NCBI GenBank assembly: GCA_017625725.1
Contig: JAGAKH010000119.1
Location: forward strand, 1-62,121
Direction: 5' to 3'
From: Bacteroidales bacterium
Lineage (GTDB): Bacteria > Bacteroidota > Bacteroidia > Bacteroidales > UBA932
DNA: 62,121 bases
Part shown: positions 44,001 to 51,410 of the stretch, one piece after another
Layout: every line of letters starts with the position of its first letter
Numbering within the stretch: the first letter of the stretch is position 1
Notes under the pieces: model-generated
The model's database searches: none
What the model was told of the DNA's origin: nothing
What the model saw: only the letters and a program-made list of their open reading frames with translations
Position numbers and translations under genes: made by a program

Positions 44001-44528
44001 AAGACACTTGGAAAGATCTACGGCAAGCAGATGAAGGAGATTGCAGCTGCATTCGGTACGTTGTCTCAGGAAGTGATTTCTACAATCCAGGCTTCCGAGG
44101 CCTCTGGCACGGGATATGTTTTGAATCTGCCTTCTGGTGATGTGACCTTGAACAAGGGAGACTATGAAATATCTTCTGAAGATATGCCAGGTTGGCTCGT
44201 GGCAACAGAAGGTTCGATGACAATCGCTCTGGATGTGACTATTACAGAAGCTCTTAAGCAGGAAGGAGTTGCACGTGAGCTCATCAACAGAATCCAGAAT
44301 CTTCGTAAGAGCAGCGGATTTGATGTGACTGACAAGGTCTATGTCAAGATATTTGCAGACGGCTCTGACGGAGAGGAAATTTCGGCATCTCTTGCCAACT
44401 TCGCCGATTATGTTGCGGCACAGACATTGGCTCTGGAGGTTGCACATGCTCCAATGTCCGAGGCTGGTGATGCTCCGGAGGTAGAGTGGAACGAGGGAAT
44501 GATACGTATTGCAGTAACAAGACGATAA
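41097..44528 (+). CDS. ileS: Isoleucyl-tRNA synthetase (eukaryote-like clade)
   Basis: 1143 residues. The class I signature appears as PGIHH (HIGH equivalent) near residue 57 and KMSKR at 686-690. The editing (CP1) domain lies between them, including the TTPWTLPSNTA and IVHIAP..G.DD elements. The WKPESTGTGRFGKWLEN and CVSNWYVR(L)-type anticodon-domain motifs follow. Length and motifs fit the eukaryote-like IleS clade common in Bacteroidota, which is associated with natural mupirocin tolerance. The C-terminal zinc ribbon of the E. coli type is absent, as expected for this clade. It heads an operon with the DksA-like gene and lspA. Confidence 0.96.
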   Translation: MSFREYKGLDLVTIGNEVLDRWRKNHAFEKSLELREGAPEFIFFEGPPSANGMPGIHHVMARSIKDAICRYKTQSGYKVNRRAGWDTHGLPVELGVEKLLGITKEDIGTKITVEEYNNACRREVMKYTAEWVNMTERVGYWVDMNDPYITYDNRYIETLWFLLKKIYDKGLLYKGKSIQPYSPAAGTGLSTHELNQPGCYRDVKDTTATVQFAVIRNEKSEFLFSEGVPAYILAWTTTPWTLPSNTALCVGPNIDYVRVLSFNPYTGQPALYVVAEALVNSLFNPKAAEVAFEDYKAGDKLVPFKVLDGKLKGTDLTGISYEQLIPWFNPGEGAFKVIPGDYVTTEDGTGIVHIAPTFGADDAKVARLAGVPGLQVVDRNGDLQAQVDLRGRFFRIEDLDPEYAAANMSPDYAEWAGRYVKNAYDAELPADAPTLDVDLCVMLKQQNKAFRIEKHTHNYPHCWRTDKPVLYYPLNSWFIRTTAVRERMMELNEQITWKPESTGTGRFGKWLENIQDWNLSRSRYWGTPLPIWQTEDGKEAKCIGSIAELYAEIEKAVAAGIMSENPFAAKGFDPSDMSKENYDKIDIHRPYVDNIFLVSDSGKKMVRELDLIDVWFDSGAMPYAQEGLRNLDSEKFGITADFIAEGVDQTRGWFYTLHAINTMVSDKCAFKRVISNGLVLDKDGNKMSKRLGNAVDPFWALDTYGADALRWYMLTNSQPWDNLRFDASGVDEIRRKFFGTLYNTYSFFALYANIDGFDPKAELVPLSERPEIDRWIISLLNTLVKDVVAAYEDYDITTAGRLIQDFVCDHVSNWYVRLGRKRFWGGEMNVDKLSAYQTLYQVLVAVAKLSAPIAPFFMDRLFLDLVEGEESVHYVAMPEYDPAVVDKDLEERMALAQRATSMVLALRRKAEINVRKPLSKIIIPVIDEHVKEQLELVKTLILNEVNVKEAEFISDTAGLITKKIRPNFKTLGKIYGKQMKEIAAAFGTLSQEVISTIQASEASGTGYVLNLPSGDVTLNKGDYEISSEDMPGWLVATEGSMTIALDVTITEALKQEGVARELINRIQNLRKSSGFDVTDKVYVKIFADGSDGEEISASLANFADYVAAQTLALEVAHAPMSEAGDAPEVEWNEGMIRIAVTRR

Positions 44529-44549
44529 TAATACTTAAAACTATAAATT

Positions 44550-44957
44550 ATGGCAGAAGAAATGAAGAACGTATCTGAAAAAGTACGTTACAGTGATGAG
44601 GAACTCCAGGAGTTCAAGGCTATAATCCTCGAGATGCTTGAAAAGGCAAAGAAGGAATATAAGCACCTCCGTGACATTGTCACACATGACTCCAGCAATG
44701 ATATCGAGGATACTTCGCCTACATTCAAGATCATGGAAGAAGGTGCAATGACTCTATCTAAAGAAGAGGCAGGTGCATTGGCTCAGCGTCAGTACAAGTT
44801 CATCCAGAACCTTGAGGCAGCTCTCATCAGGATAGAGAACAAGACATACGGTGTATGCCGTATGACAGGTAAGCTGATCCCTAAGGAAAGACTCCGCCTC
44901 GTGCCTCATGCAACCCTTACTGTTGAGGCGAAGGAGATGATGAATAAGAATAAATAA
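44550..44957 (+). CDS. TraR/DksA-family transcription factor with degenerate zinc finger
   Basis: 135 residues: an N-terminal coiled coil (about 18-90) and a short C-terminal domain with YGVCRMTGKLIPKERL..VPHA. Only one of the usual four zinc-binding cysteines is present (in YGVC). This non-zinc form is usual in Bacteroidota members. DksA proteins bind in the RNA polymerase secondary channel and act with ppGpp; the acidic DDxxDxA tip is not conserved here. It is placed 21 bases after ileS and six bases before lspA. Confidence 0.88.
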   Translation: MAEEMKNVSEKVRYSDEELQEFKAIILEMLEKAKKEYKHLRDIVTHDSSNDIEDTSPTFKIMEEGAMTLSKEEAGALAQRQYKFIQNLEAALIRIENKTYGVCRMTGKLIPKERLRLVPHATLTVEAKEMMNKNK

Positions 44958-44963
44958 GTCCTT

Positions 44964-45548
44964 ATGAAGATTTCCAGAGGAAAGGGACTTATAATTCTAG
45001 GGACGCTTTTAGTCGTCATCGATCAGATTTTCAAGGTACTCGTCAAGACCAATATGGATCTTGGCGAGACCATTGATGTCATAGGCGACTGGTTCAAGCT
45101 TCATTTTGTCCTGAATAAGGGAATGGCATTCGGTATGGCATTCGGTGGCGTCTGGGGCAAGTTGCTCCTTTCGGTTTTCCGAATTGTCCTGTTCGGTGCC
45201 TTATGCTGGTGGATATCTTCCTTGACAAAGAAAAAGGAAACTCCGACCGGTGTGCTCGTCGGATTGACGATGATTACAGCCGGAGCCTTGGGAAACATCA
45301 TAGATTGTTTCTTTTACGGACTTATATGGCCGGAGACTATAATGCCGGGAGCACCTTTCGCCTTCCTTTTCGGTCAGGTCGTGGATATGCTTTATTTCCC
45401 ATTGTTTGAATATAAGCTTCCATGGATGGAATATCCTCAGACCTTTTTCGGGGCAGTGTTCAACTTCGCAGATTCTTGTGTGACCTGCGGTGCATTCTAT
45501 CTGATTCTTTTTCAGTATAAATTCTTCTCAAAGGAAGATCAGAAATAA
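44964..45548 (+). CDS. lspA: Lipoprotein signal peptidase II
   Basis: 194 residues with four membrane helices. The two catalytic aspartates are Asp114 in the GNIID motif and Asp170 in the FNFADSC motif. It cleaves the signal peptide of prolipoproteins after diacylglyceryl transfer, and so processes the many lipoproteins of this window. It is slightly longer than the E. coli enzyme because of an extra loop (about 120-155), typical of Bacteroidota. The last ten bases overlap the convergent barrel gene. Confidence 0.95.
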   Translation: MKISRGKGLIILGTLLVVIDQIFKVLVKTNMDLGETIDVIGDWFKLHFVLNKGMAFGMAFGGVWGKLLLSVFRIVLFGALCWWISSLTKKKETPTGVLVGLTMITAGALGNIIDCFFYGLIWPETIMPGAPFAFLFGQVVDMLYFPLFEYKLPWMEYPQTFFGAVFNFADSCVTCGAFYLILFQYKFFSKEDQK

Positions 45549-46126
45549 AATCTGAAGCCGATAGATGGTTTCATTATGCTTGAAAGATTGAAGTCAACGT
45601 TGTGATTGCTCACTGTGACTTTGGTCTTTTCTTCTTTTATGCTCTCCATGTCGTAGTATAGACCTCCGAAACTGACTCCTATGCCGATCTGCTTTGTGGC
45701 CTTGATTTCAAAGGCCAGCAGATCAAGACCCATCTTGAAACGGAAGGCAGTTGCATTTTCCGAGTATGAATTGAATCCGAATCCAATAGAAAAGGATGGT
45801 GCATAATACAGCCTGTTGGCTAGAAGTGAGATGAAGTATCTGGCTTCAGGAGCAAAGAGCAAGGAGTTGGAACCTTTGGATGAATTGTGTTCATAAATAA
45901 GGTCTGCTCCGATTTCAAGATTCTTCTCTATGAAATATCCATAGCTTCCGTTGATTGAGATTCTTGTATCTTTTGGAGTTGTAATCGTGCTTCCTCCGCT
46001 TATTGCGGTGATTGTGCTGCCGCCGGAGATGGCGAGGTTTCCGGAGATTGTCTGGGTACCGACTTTCTGTGCGTGCATGGCTATGCAGCATAAGGTGGCT
46101 GCGAGAACTGTCATTATTCTTTTCAT
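45539..46126 (-). CDS. Small outer-membrane beta-barrel protein
   Basis: 195 residues. The signal peptide ends near AMHAQ (about 19). The rest is alternating hydrophobic/polar strands consistent with an eight-stranded barrel and ends in Phe (IGFRFYF), the outer-membrane insertion signal. A peptide repeat, AISGGSTIT, occurs twice in a row near residues 32-48. ATG 46126 was chosen over an upstream ATG at 46201 because it gives the signal peptide. Function is unknown; porin-like or structural roles are possible. It lies just downstream of the histidine kinase on the same strand. Confidence 0.75.
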   Translation of the reverse strand: MKRIMTVLAATLCCIAMHAQKVGTQTISGNLAISGGSTITAISGGSTITTPKDTRISINGSYGYFIEKNLEIGADLIYEHNSSKGSNSLLFAPEARYFISLLANRLYYAPSFSIGFGFNSYSENATAFRFKMGLDLLAFEIKATKQIGIGVSFGGLYYDMESIKEEKTKVTVSNHNVDFNLSSIMKPSIGFRFYF

Positions 46127-46163
46127 GGTCTCATTATTTGTCTGTAAAGATAAGATAATTTTG

Positions 46164-47372
46164 CTATTTGAATGCAAGAGTGAAGACTGTTTCCTTTTCA
46201 TTGCTGCGGGCCAGCGTCAGCGAACCATTGTGCATCCGCATGATCTGGCGGGAAAGGCTCAATCCGATTCCGGTTCCATCCTGCTTGGTAGTGAAGAACG
46301 GAACGAAGATTTCTTCCTGACTCTCGCGGCTGATAGGAAGGCCATCGTTTGTCACATTGATGATGACTTGCTCCGAAAGATTTATTTCTGCTGAGATTTC
46401 GATGTTTTTGGCTTCTGCCTGTATTGCATTTCTGACCAGATTGATGAGGATCTGGGTAATCTGTCCCTGATCAGCGTACAGAAGTACATCTTCGGACTTT
46501 TCTATATATGTGCATACGGCATTGGAAATCACAGCCTGTTCATGAGTCAGATTCATTACCCTCTCTGCGATTTCCCTGAAGTAGAAGGCCTTCTTTACAG
46601 GAGGAGCTATCCGAGTGAGATTCCTGTATGAATCCACGAATTTTATCAATGCCTTCGAAGATTCGGAAATGGTGCTGAGACCGTTCCTTACCTCCTCGCT
46701 TACCCCGTCAAAACTTAAAAGGGTGTCGCTAAGCGAAGATATTGGTGTAATGGTGTTCATGATCTCATGAGTCAGAACCCTGATGAGCTTGGACCATGAC
46801 TGTTGCTCGTTCTCCGCAATCTCGTTGCTGATATCATTGAAAGCAATGACCCGGACTGTATCATTGTTGATTGTCGCCTCAGCTGCGGTCAACGAAATTG
46901 TCATCTTTCCACTCTCATTGTAATAGCTTGCCTTTTCCTCACTGCCGTCTGCAATAGTCCGGAATATCTGATAAAGCGGGTCGCTTACAGCACGAATCTG
47001 TCTGATGTGTCCAAGCGTAGCAATACCAAGCAGATGGAGAGCGGTGTTATTGCAATATGCAACCCGGCCGTCTTTCTCGATGACTGCAATTCCTGTCTTG
47101 ACATGGTCCAGCATCAGACCAAAGTATTTCTCCTGCTCTATGATCTCGTGCCTTTCCTTATCGAAAATATTGCGGAGGCGGTTGAGAATGCGGTTGAATC
47201 TGCGTCCCCTCAGGCTCTTTTCATCAAATCTGAAGTTCAGTTCCTTATCTTCCATGGCATCCAGCATATAGGCGACCTTGCCTCTCATCTTTCTGGATGT
47301 GATAATTGAGGCGACAGCGGCTGCCAGAATTGCAGCCGCAACAGCAATGAATATGGTCTGTATCGTTGTCAT
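46164..47372 (-). CDS. Sensor histidine kinase, NtrB-like partner of the NtrC-type regulator
   Basis: 402 residues. One N-terminal membrane helix (about 5-25), a PAS-like domain (about 85-185, with HVKTGIAVIEKDGRV), a dimerization domain with phospho-acceptor His202 (LTHEIMNT), and an ATPase domain with N box NLVRNAIQA, F box VPFFTTK and G box DGTGIGLSL. With no periplasmic domain it probably senses a cytoplasmic or membrane signal. It is encoded 28 bases after the sigma54 response regulator and is its likely partner. Its start codon is embedded in a REP-like repeat that fills the gap. Confidence 0.92.
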   Translation of the reverse strand: MTTIQTIFIAVAAAILAAAVASIITSRKMRGKVAYMLDAMEDKELNFRFDEKSLRGRRFNRILNRLRNIFDKERHEIIEQEKYFGLMLDHVKTGIAVIEKDGRVAYCNNTALHLLGIATLGHIRQIRAVSDPLYQIFRTIADGSEEKASYYNESGKMTISLTAAEATINNDTVRVIAFNDISNEIAENEQQSWSKLIRVLTHEIMNTITPISSLSDTLLSFDGVSEEVRNGLSTISESSKALIKFVDSYRNLTRIAPPVKKAFYFREIAERVMNLTHEQAVISNAVCTYIEKSEDVLLYADQGQITQILINLVRNAIQAEAKNIEISAEINLSEQVIINVTNDGLPISRESQEEIFVPFFTTKQDGTGIGLSLSRQIMRMHNGSLTLARSNEKETVFTLAFK

Positions 47373-47406
47373 TTAGAGCGAGCGGAGCGGGTCGAGAAAT
47401 CTAAAT
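47366..47406. repeat. REP-like palindromic element between regulator and kinase genes
   Basis: TTGTCATTTAGA is followed by a GC-rich GAGCGAGCGGAGCGGGTCGAG core and AAATCTAAAT. ATTTAGA (47371-47377) and TCTAAAT (47400-47406) are exact inverted repeats. It closely resembles the TGTCATTTCGACCGAGCG... sequence scattered in Bacteroidota genomes, here with the regulator stop and kinase start at its ends. Confidence 0.6.
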
Positions 47407-48747
47407 ATTATACTTCTTCAACTTTGCATAAAGCGTAGGACGACTTATCTCCAACGACTTAGCCACCATGGAAAGATTCCCTCCGAATCGGGCCATAGCC
47501 GCACGGATTGTCTTCTCTTCTGTCTCTTCCAATGTCTCGTTTCCTGACATTTCCTGTCTATCGTTCAGCATGATGTCACGAGGCAGTTCGATGTCCGCGA
47601 CGTCAAGTGTAGTGCCTTCTGACATGATGACAGCCTTTTCTATGCAGTTTGACAGCTCGCGGATATTACCGCTCCATGAATGTCCCTTCAGGAGTTCGAT
47701 TGCATCTGAGGAAAGCCCCTTCAGGTCTCTTCTGTATTTCTCTGCAAAATTCTTGACAAACATCTCCGCCAGTGGTGCAATCTCGTCTTTCCTCTCCCTT
47801 AAAGCCGGAAGGTGCAGTTCGAAAGTATTGATCCTGTAGTATAGATCCTGGCGGAATCCGCCGTTTGCGACCATCTGTTTCAGATCTTTGTTAGTGGCAC
47901 ATATCAGTCTGATATCCACGGTAATAGGCTTATTGTCTCCTACTCGTGTGATACATCTGTTCTGAAGGGCACGCAGCAGCTTTGCCTGAAGATGCAGCGG
48001 AATGTTGCCGATCTCGTCAAGGAAGAGCGTACCGCCATTGGCCTGTTCAAACTTTCCTACATGGTCATTATGTGCATCTGTGAATGCTCCCTTGACATGG
48101 CCGAAGAGTTCGCTTTCGAAAAGAGTGTCCGTGATGGCTCCAGCATCGACGCATACCATAGGTCTGAGGGATCTGTCCGACATCCTGTGAATTTCTCCTG
48201 CAAGGACGTCCTTTCCTGTGCCGTTCTCGCCTGTAATAAGTACGGTCGCATCAGTCGGAGCTATCTTCTCCACTGTCTGCCTTAAACCGGTCATCACAGG
48301 TCCTTTACCCCAATACATCTTCATTGAAGATGGCTGGATGGCATTTTTAGCCTCTTTGTTTCTGTTCTCGTATGCCGCCTTGAGAGTGTCAATCAGTTTG
48401 TCGTTATCCCAAGGCTTCACGATGAAGTCAAACGCACCTCGTTTCATTCCTTCTACAGCCAGCTGGATGTCAGCGTATGCGGTGAACAGCACAACCTCAG
48501 TCTCCGGCGTCCGTTTCTTTATTTCTGAAAGCCAGTAAAGGCCCTCGTTACCGGTATTGATGTCAGTGTGGAAGTTCATGTCCAACAATACGACATCCGG
48601 ACGGAAGTCTGCCATCTTGCTCACCAGTTCCTTTGGAGACGGAATCAGTTCTACCTGTGGGAAATGCAGTGGCAGCAGAACCTTCAATGCCGCCCTGATT
48701 CCGCTGTTGTCATCAACAACAAGTATTTTTGCCTTGCTTTTTGCCAT
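47401..48747 (-). CDS. Sigma54-dependent response regulator (NtrC/AtoC type)
   Basis: 448 residues. A receiver domain with DD at 12-13 and phospho-acceptor Asp56 is followed by an AAA+ sigma54-interaction domain and a Fis-type HTH (SLEISRPTLYAKLKKYNI at the end). The AAA+ domain carries Walker A GENGTGKD, the sigma54 contact loop GAFTDA in place of the textbook GAFTGA, and Walker B GGTLFLDE. GAFTDA is frequent in Bacteroidota regulators. It presumably activates the upstream efflux operon from the sigma54-like element at 59671-59686. The frame extends to 48822, but ATG 48747 gives the usual receiver start, and a promoter element lies at 48871-48878. Confidence 0.93.
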   Translation of the reverse strand: MAKSKAKILVVDDNSGIRAALKVLLPLHFPQVELIPSPKELVSKMADFRPDVVLLDMNFHTDINTGNEGLYWLSEIKKRTPETEVVLFTAYADIQLAVEGMKRGAFDFIVKPWDNDKLIDTLKAAYENRNKEAKNAIQPSSMKMYWGKGPVMTGLRQTVEKIAPTDATVLITGENGTGKDVLAGEIHRMSDRSLRPMVCVDAGAITDTLFESELFGHVKGAFTDAHNDHVGKFEQANGGTLFLDEIGNIPLHLQAKLLRALQNRCITRVGDNKPITVDIRLICATNKDLKQMVANGGFRQDLYYRINTFELHLPALRERKDEIAPLAEMFVKNFAEKYRRDLKGLSSDAIELLKGHSWSGNIRELSNCIEKAVIMSEGTTLDVADIELPRDIMLNDRQEMSGNETLEETEEKTIRAAMARFGGNLSMVAKSLEISRPTLYAKLKKYNI

Positions 48748-48870
48748 GTTTCTTTCAACTGCTCTGCGAAGACAGATCTTCGTAGCCGTTATTTTCCATC
48801 CTATGCTTTTCACATAGGGCAACTATCTGATCGATATTCCTCTGAATCAGTTTTATAACCGTCGTTTCAG

Positions 48871-48878
48871 CAAATATA
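48871..48878 (-). promoter_or_regulatory. Promoter -7 element of the two-component system genes
   Basis: The minus strand reads TATATTTG (TAnnTTTG). Initiation near 48864 gives a leader of about 117 bases containing two small hairpins (CTATG/CATAG and CGAAG/CTTCG). It implies that regulator and kinase are transcribed independently of the efflux operon. Confidence 0.5.
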
Positions 48879-48944
48879 GATAATTTCTCCTCGGAATACA
48901 AGTTCCTGACCACCGCTCCTGATTGTCCTATGCCCGGCTCCTGT

Positions 48945-48970
48945 TGTCATGCCCGGCTCCGACCGGGCAT
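48945..48970. repeat. REP-like hairpin at the end of the efflux operon
   Basis: TGTCATGCCCGG, a short loop, then CCGGGCAT; ATGCCCGG (48949-48956) and CCGGGCAT (48963-48970) pair perfectly. A second TGCCCGGCTCCTG copy is at 48930-48942. It touches the stop codon of the last permease and may protect or end the transcript. Confidence 0.55.
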
Positions 48971-51322
48971 CTACTCCTTCTTCAGTGCTTCGGCCGGGTT
49001 GATGTGCATCAGACGAAGGGCCTGGATGGTGACGGTCGCGAGGGTCATCAGCAGGACGATGGCGAGGGCGGCGAGGTAGATGGCCGGGGAGTTCCCGATA
49101 CGTACCGGATATGCCTGGAGCCATCGGCCGAAGTAGGCATATGTCAGCGGTATCGCAACGGCTGCACCGGTCAGGATAGGTGCGATGAAGCCCCATACAG
49201 TCATCCAGAATACAGCCCCGTGCGAGATTCCGAATACCTTCCGCACGGCTATGTCGTGCCTGTTAGTCTGTGCGTAATAACTGCTTAAGGCGATGATGGC
49301 AAGAGCAGTCATGATCATACTGATGATGGCAAATACCGCTATGAGCCTCATCATCCTGTTCTCATCCTCATAATTCATCATTCCCCATTCCTCAAGGGTG
49401 TGGATGTGCAGCTGGTCATTATACAGTCCCTTGTCCATATAGAACTGACGGATCGCATCCCTTGCTTCATACTGGTCGCCGGACACCTTTACAAGAAGAT
49501 TATTGCCAATCCATTCTATGGCTGTTTCATTAATCTGCACATCAAATATCGTCTTGCTTTTTGCCACTTCCTTGATGTTGCCAATATGAAAATCCTCCAA
49601 TATTCCCACAATCCTGCCGGACCAGTCAATCTCTTCTAATGAATTGTGAATTTCATAACTGCTTTCAGACAGATAAGTCTGCCGGTTGGCCATACCTGAA
49701 ACATCAAGATATTCCTTGACCTTGAATCCCAATATATCAAATGCAGACTGATCGCATGTGAGATTGCACCATTTTATATCGTCTTCAAGATTCTGTATAG
49801 AAGCATGTCTTATAAACTCATTGATAGTGCATCCTATATCTTCTACAAAATGCAGATTACGGAGCTCATCCTTGTAATTCATATATGACTTTTCATCTCC
49901 GTTGATCTGTATGATGTTCTCCGTATTATAGCCGACAGGATAATCGGTCATCTTCTTTGTCTGCATCATGATCCCGATGCCGAAAATCACTGTCGCAATG
50001 CAGATTGCACTCTGGAAGCCGATGAATATCTTTCCCATAACCGCCTTGTCGTGGTAACGGCTTTCTCCGCGGATCACATCGATCGGGCGGTATCTTCTGT
50101 TGATCATGAAGTTGATGCTGCTCGCACAAGCTGCTGTCAGTACAGCTGTGATTACAATAGCTACAACTACAGCAGCATTGCCTAATGGGCTGATTTCTAT
50201 GCCTAAGAATGAACTTAATTCATTCTGGAATGCAAAAATCAGCATGACTGCCAGAATGCAGGAACTTCCGACAAGGATCAATGATTCAGCAAGTCCTCTC
50301 AACACAATCTCTCTTCCAGAGGTGCCCAGCAGAGATCTGGTAGCCGCCTCCTTGAGTCTGAAACGGGAGAAGGCAACAGTCAGCGATATGTAATTCAGGA
50401 GAGCGAAAGCAAGGATGACTATACATATCAGGCTGAATGCGTTAGAGAACTTAGGAACCGAGATATGGCGATAGTTGTATGCCGGTATCTTTCCGTCCTT
50501 GATGTCCTCAAACGGAATGATGTCGGTCTGCTGGAAGTCCCGCTGGTCGTATTCGTTCTCGGTCTTGTGAGTCCTGATAAGGTTCAGAATTGCCTTTATA
50601 TCCTTCTTCGAATTCGGTTTGAACATATAACTGTTTCTATGATATGGAGCTTCATAAAAACTTATGTATAGGTCTGCATCAGGAAGGACGTTTTTTCCCA
50701 GTTCCTCCGCTATACCCGTGATCGTATATACACCCCTTATGTCCCAATCTGCATAAAGGCTGATGCTTTTTCCGATCGGATATTCATCGGGAAAGACTGC
50801 GTCTGCAAGATGCTTTGACAGCACGACATGACCTCTTGGCAGTAGCGGCTTTTCGTCCTGATTGACCGGACCATCAACCATAAAGGCACCGCCACCTGAA
50901 CTGACAAAAGGCATTTCTGCTCCATTCACTTTCAAAGCCTGCTCCGGATCACCGTTGTCCAGGTCGATTCCGAAGAAACTGAAAAAGTTGGATGTGACCT
51001 CCATAGGGGAGACGAACAGGCTGTCTCCATTCTCCTTTTTCATCATCACTTGTCTGACAGGATTGAAACGGCACCATTCCTTTACCATCGGAATCTGATC
51101 AAGGAATGACCCTACACTTCCGTAATGACCTATCGAGGCATACTCTCCCGTAGTGGCTAATGAATAAATTTCATCTGCGTACTTTATATCGTCATTGACC
51201 TGACTCTTCTCGATAAGTATCGACCCAAGAACTATAAGAAACGCCAGCGCAAGGCTGAGGCCCACCACCTCGATCGCGGTGTACAGCTTGTTTCTGGAAA
51301 GGAATCTTAAATAGCTTTTCAT
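48971..51322 (-). CDS. MacB/FtsX-like ABC transporter permease (third permease of the cluster)
   Basis: 783 residues: N-terminal helix (about 18-38), a large periplasmic MacB_PCD domain, an FtsX helix bundle (about 330-440), a second periplasmic domain, and a second bundle (about 670-770), ending in NPAEALKKE. The double FtsX-half layout with an MKSY(L/F)RFLS(R/Q)NKLYT start is shared with the frameshifted permease. ATG 51322 was chosen because upstream codons to 51430 are REP-like DNA. It works with the single ATPase gene at 53828, probably in mechanotransmission or efflux from the periplasm via the adaptor and TolC-like channel. Confidence 0.88.
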   Translation of the reverse strand: MKSYLRFLSRNKLYTAIEVVGLSLALAFLIVLGSILIEKSQVNDDIKYADEIYSLATTGEYASIGHYGSVGSFLDQIPMVKEWCRFNPVRQVMMKKENGDSLFVSPMEVTSNFFSFFGIDLDNGDPEQALKVNGAEMPFVSSGGGAFMVDGPVNQDEKPLLPRGHVVLSKHLADAVFPDEYPIGKSISLYADWDIRGVYTITGIAEELGKNVLPDADLYISFYEAPYHRNSYMFKPNSKKDIKAILNLIRTHKTENEYDQRDFQQTDIIPFEDIKDGKIPAYNYRHISVPKFSNAFSLICIVILAFALLNYISLTVAFSRFRLKEAATRSLLGTSGREIVLRGLAESLILVGSSCILAVMLIFAFQNELSSFLGIEISPLGNAAVVVAIVITAVLTAACASSINFMINRRYRPIDVIRGESRYHDKAVMGKIFIGFQSAICIATVIFGIGIMMQTKKMTDYPVGYNTENIIQINGDEKSYMNYKDELRNLHFVEDIGCTINEFIRHASIQNLEDDIKWCNLTCDQSAFDILGFKVKEYLDVSGMANRQTYLSESSYEIHNSLEEIDWSGRIVGILEDFHIGNIKEVAKSKTIFDVQINETAIEWIGNNLLVKVSGDQYEARDAIRQFYMDKGLYNDQLHIHTLEEWGMMNYEDENRMMRLIAVFAIISMIMTALAIIALSSYYAQTNRHDIAVRKVFGISHGAVFWMTVWGFIAPILTGAAVAIPLTYAYFGRWLQAYPVRIGNSPAIYLAALAIVLLMTLATVTIQALRLMHINPAEALKKE

Positions 51323-51348
51323 GTTTTGTTGTATATAGTCCTTATTCC

Positions 51349-51401
51349 TGTCATTTCGACCGAGCGAAGCAAGACTCCACTTCGTTCCGCCCGAAATGGC
51401 A
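51349..51401. repeat. REP-like palindromic element between permease genes
   Basis: TGTCATTTCGACCGAGCGAAG at the left and CTTCG...CCGAAATGGCA at the right form nested inverted repeats (CATTTCG/CGAAATG and CGAAG/CTTCG). Same class as the element at 47366. It fills most of the 88-base gap between the two permease genes. Confidence 0.6.
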
Positions 51402-51410
51402 ATAAAGTCT

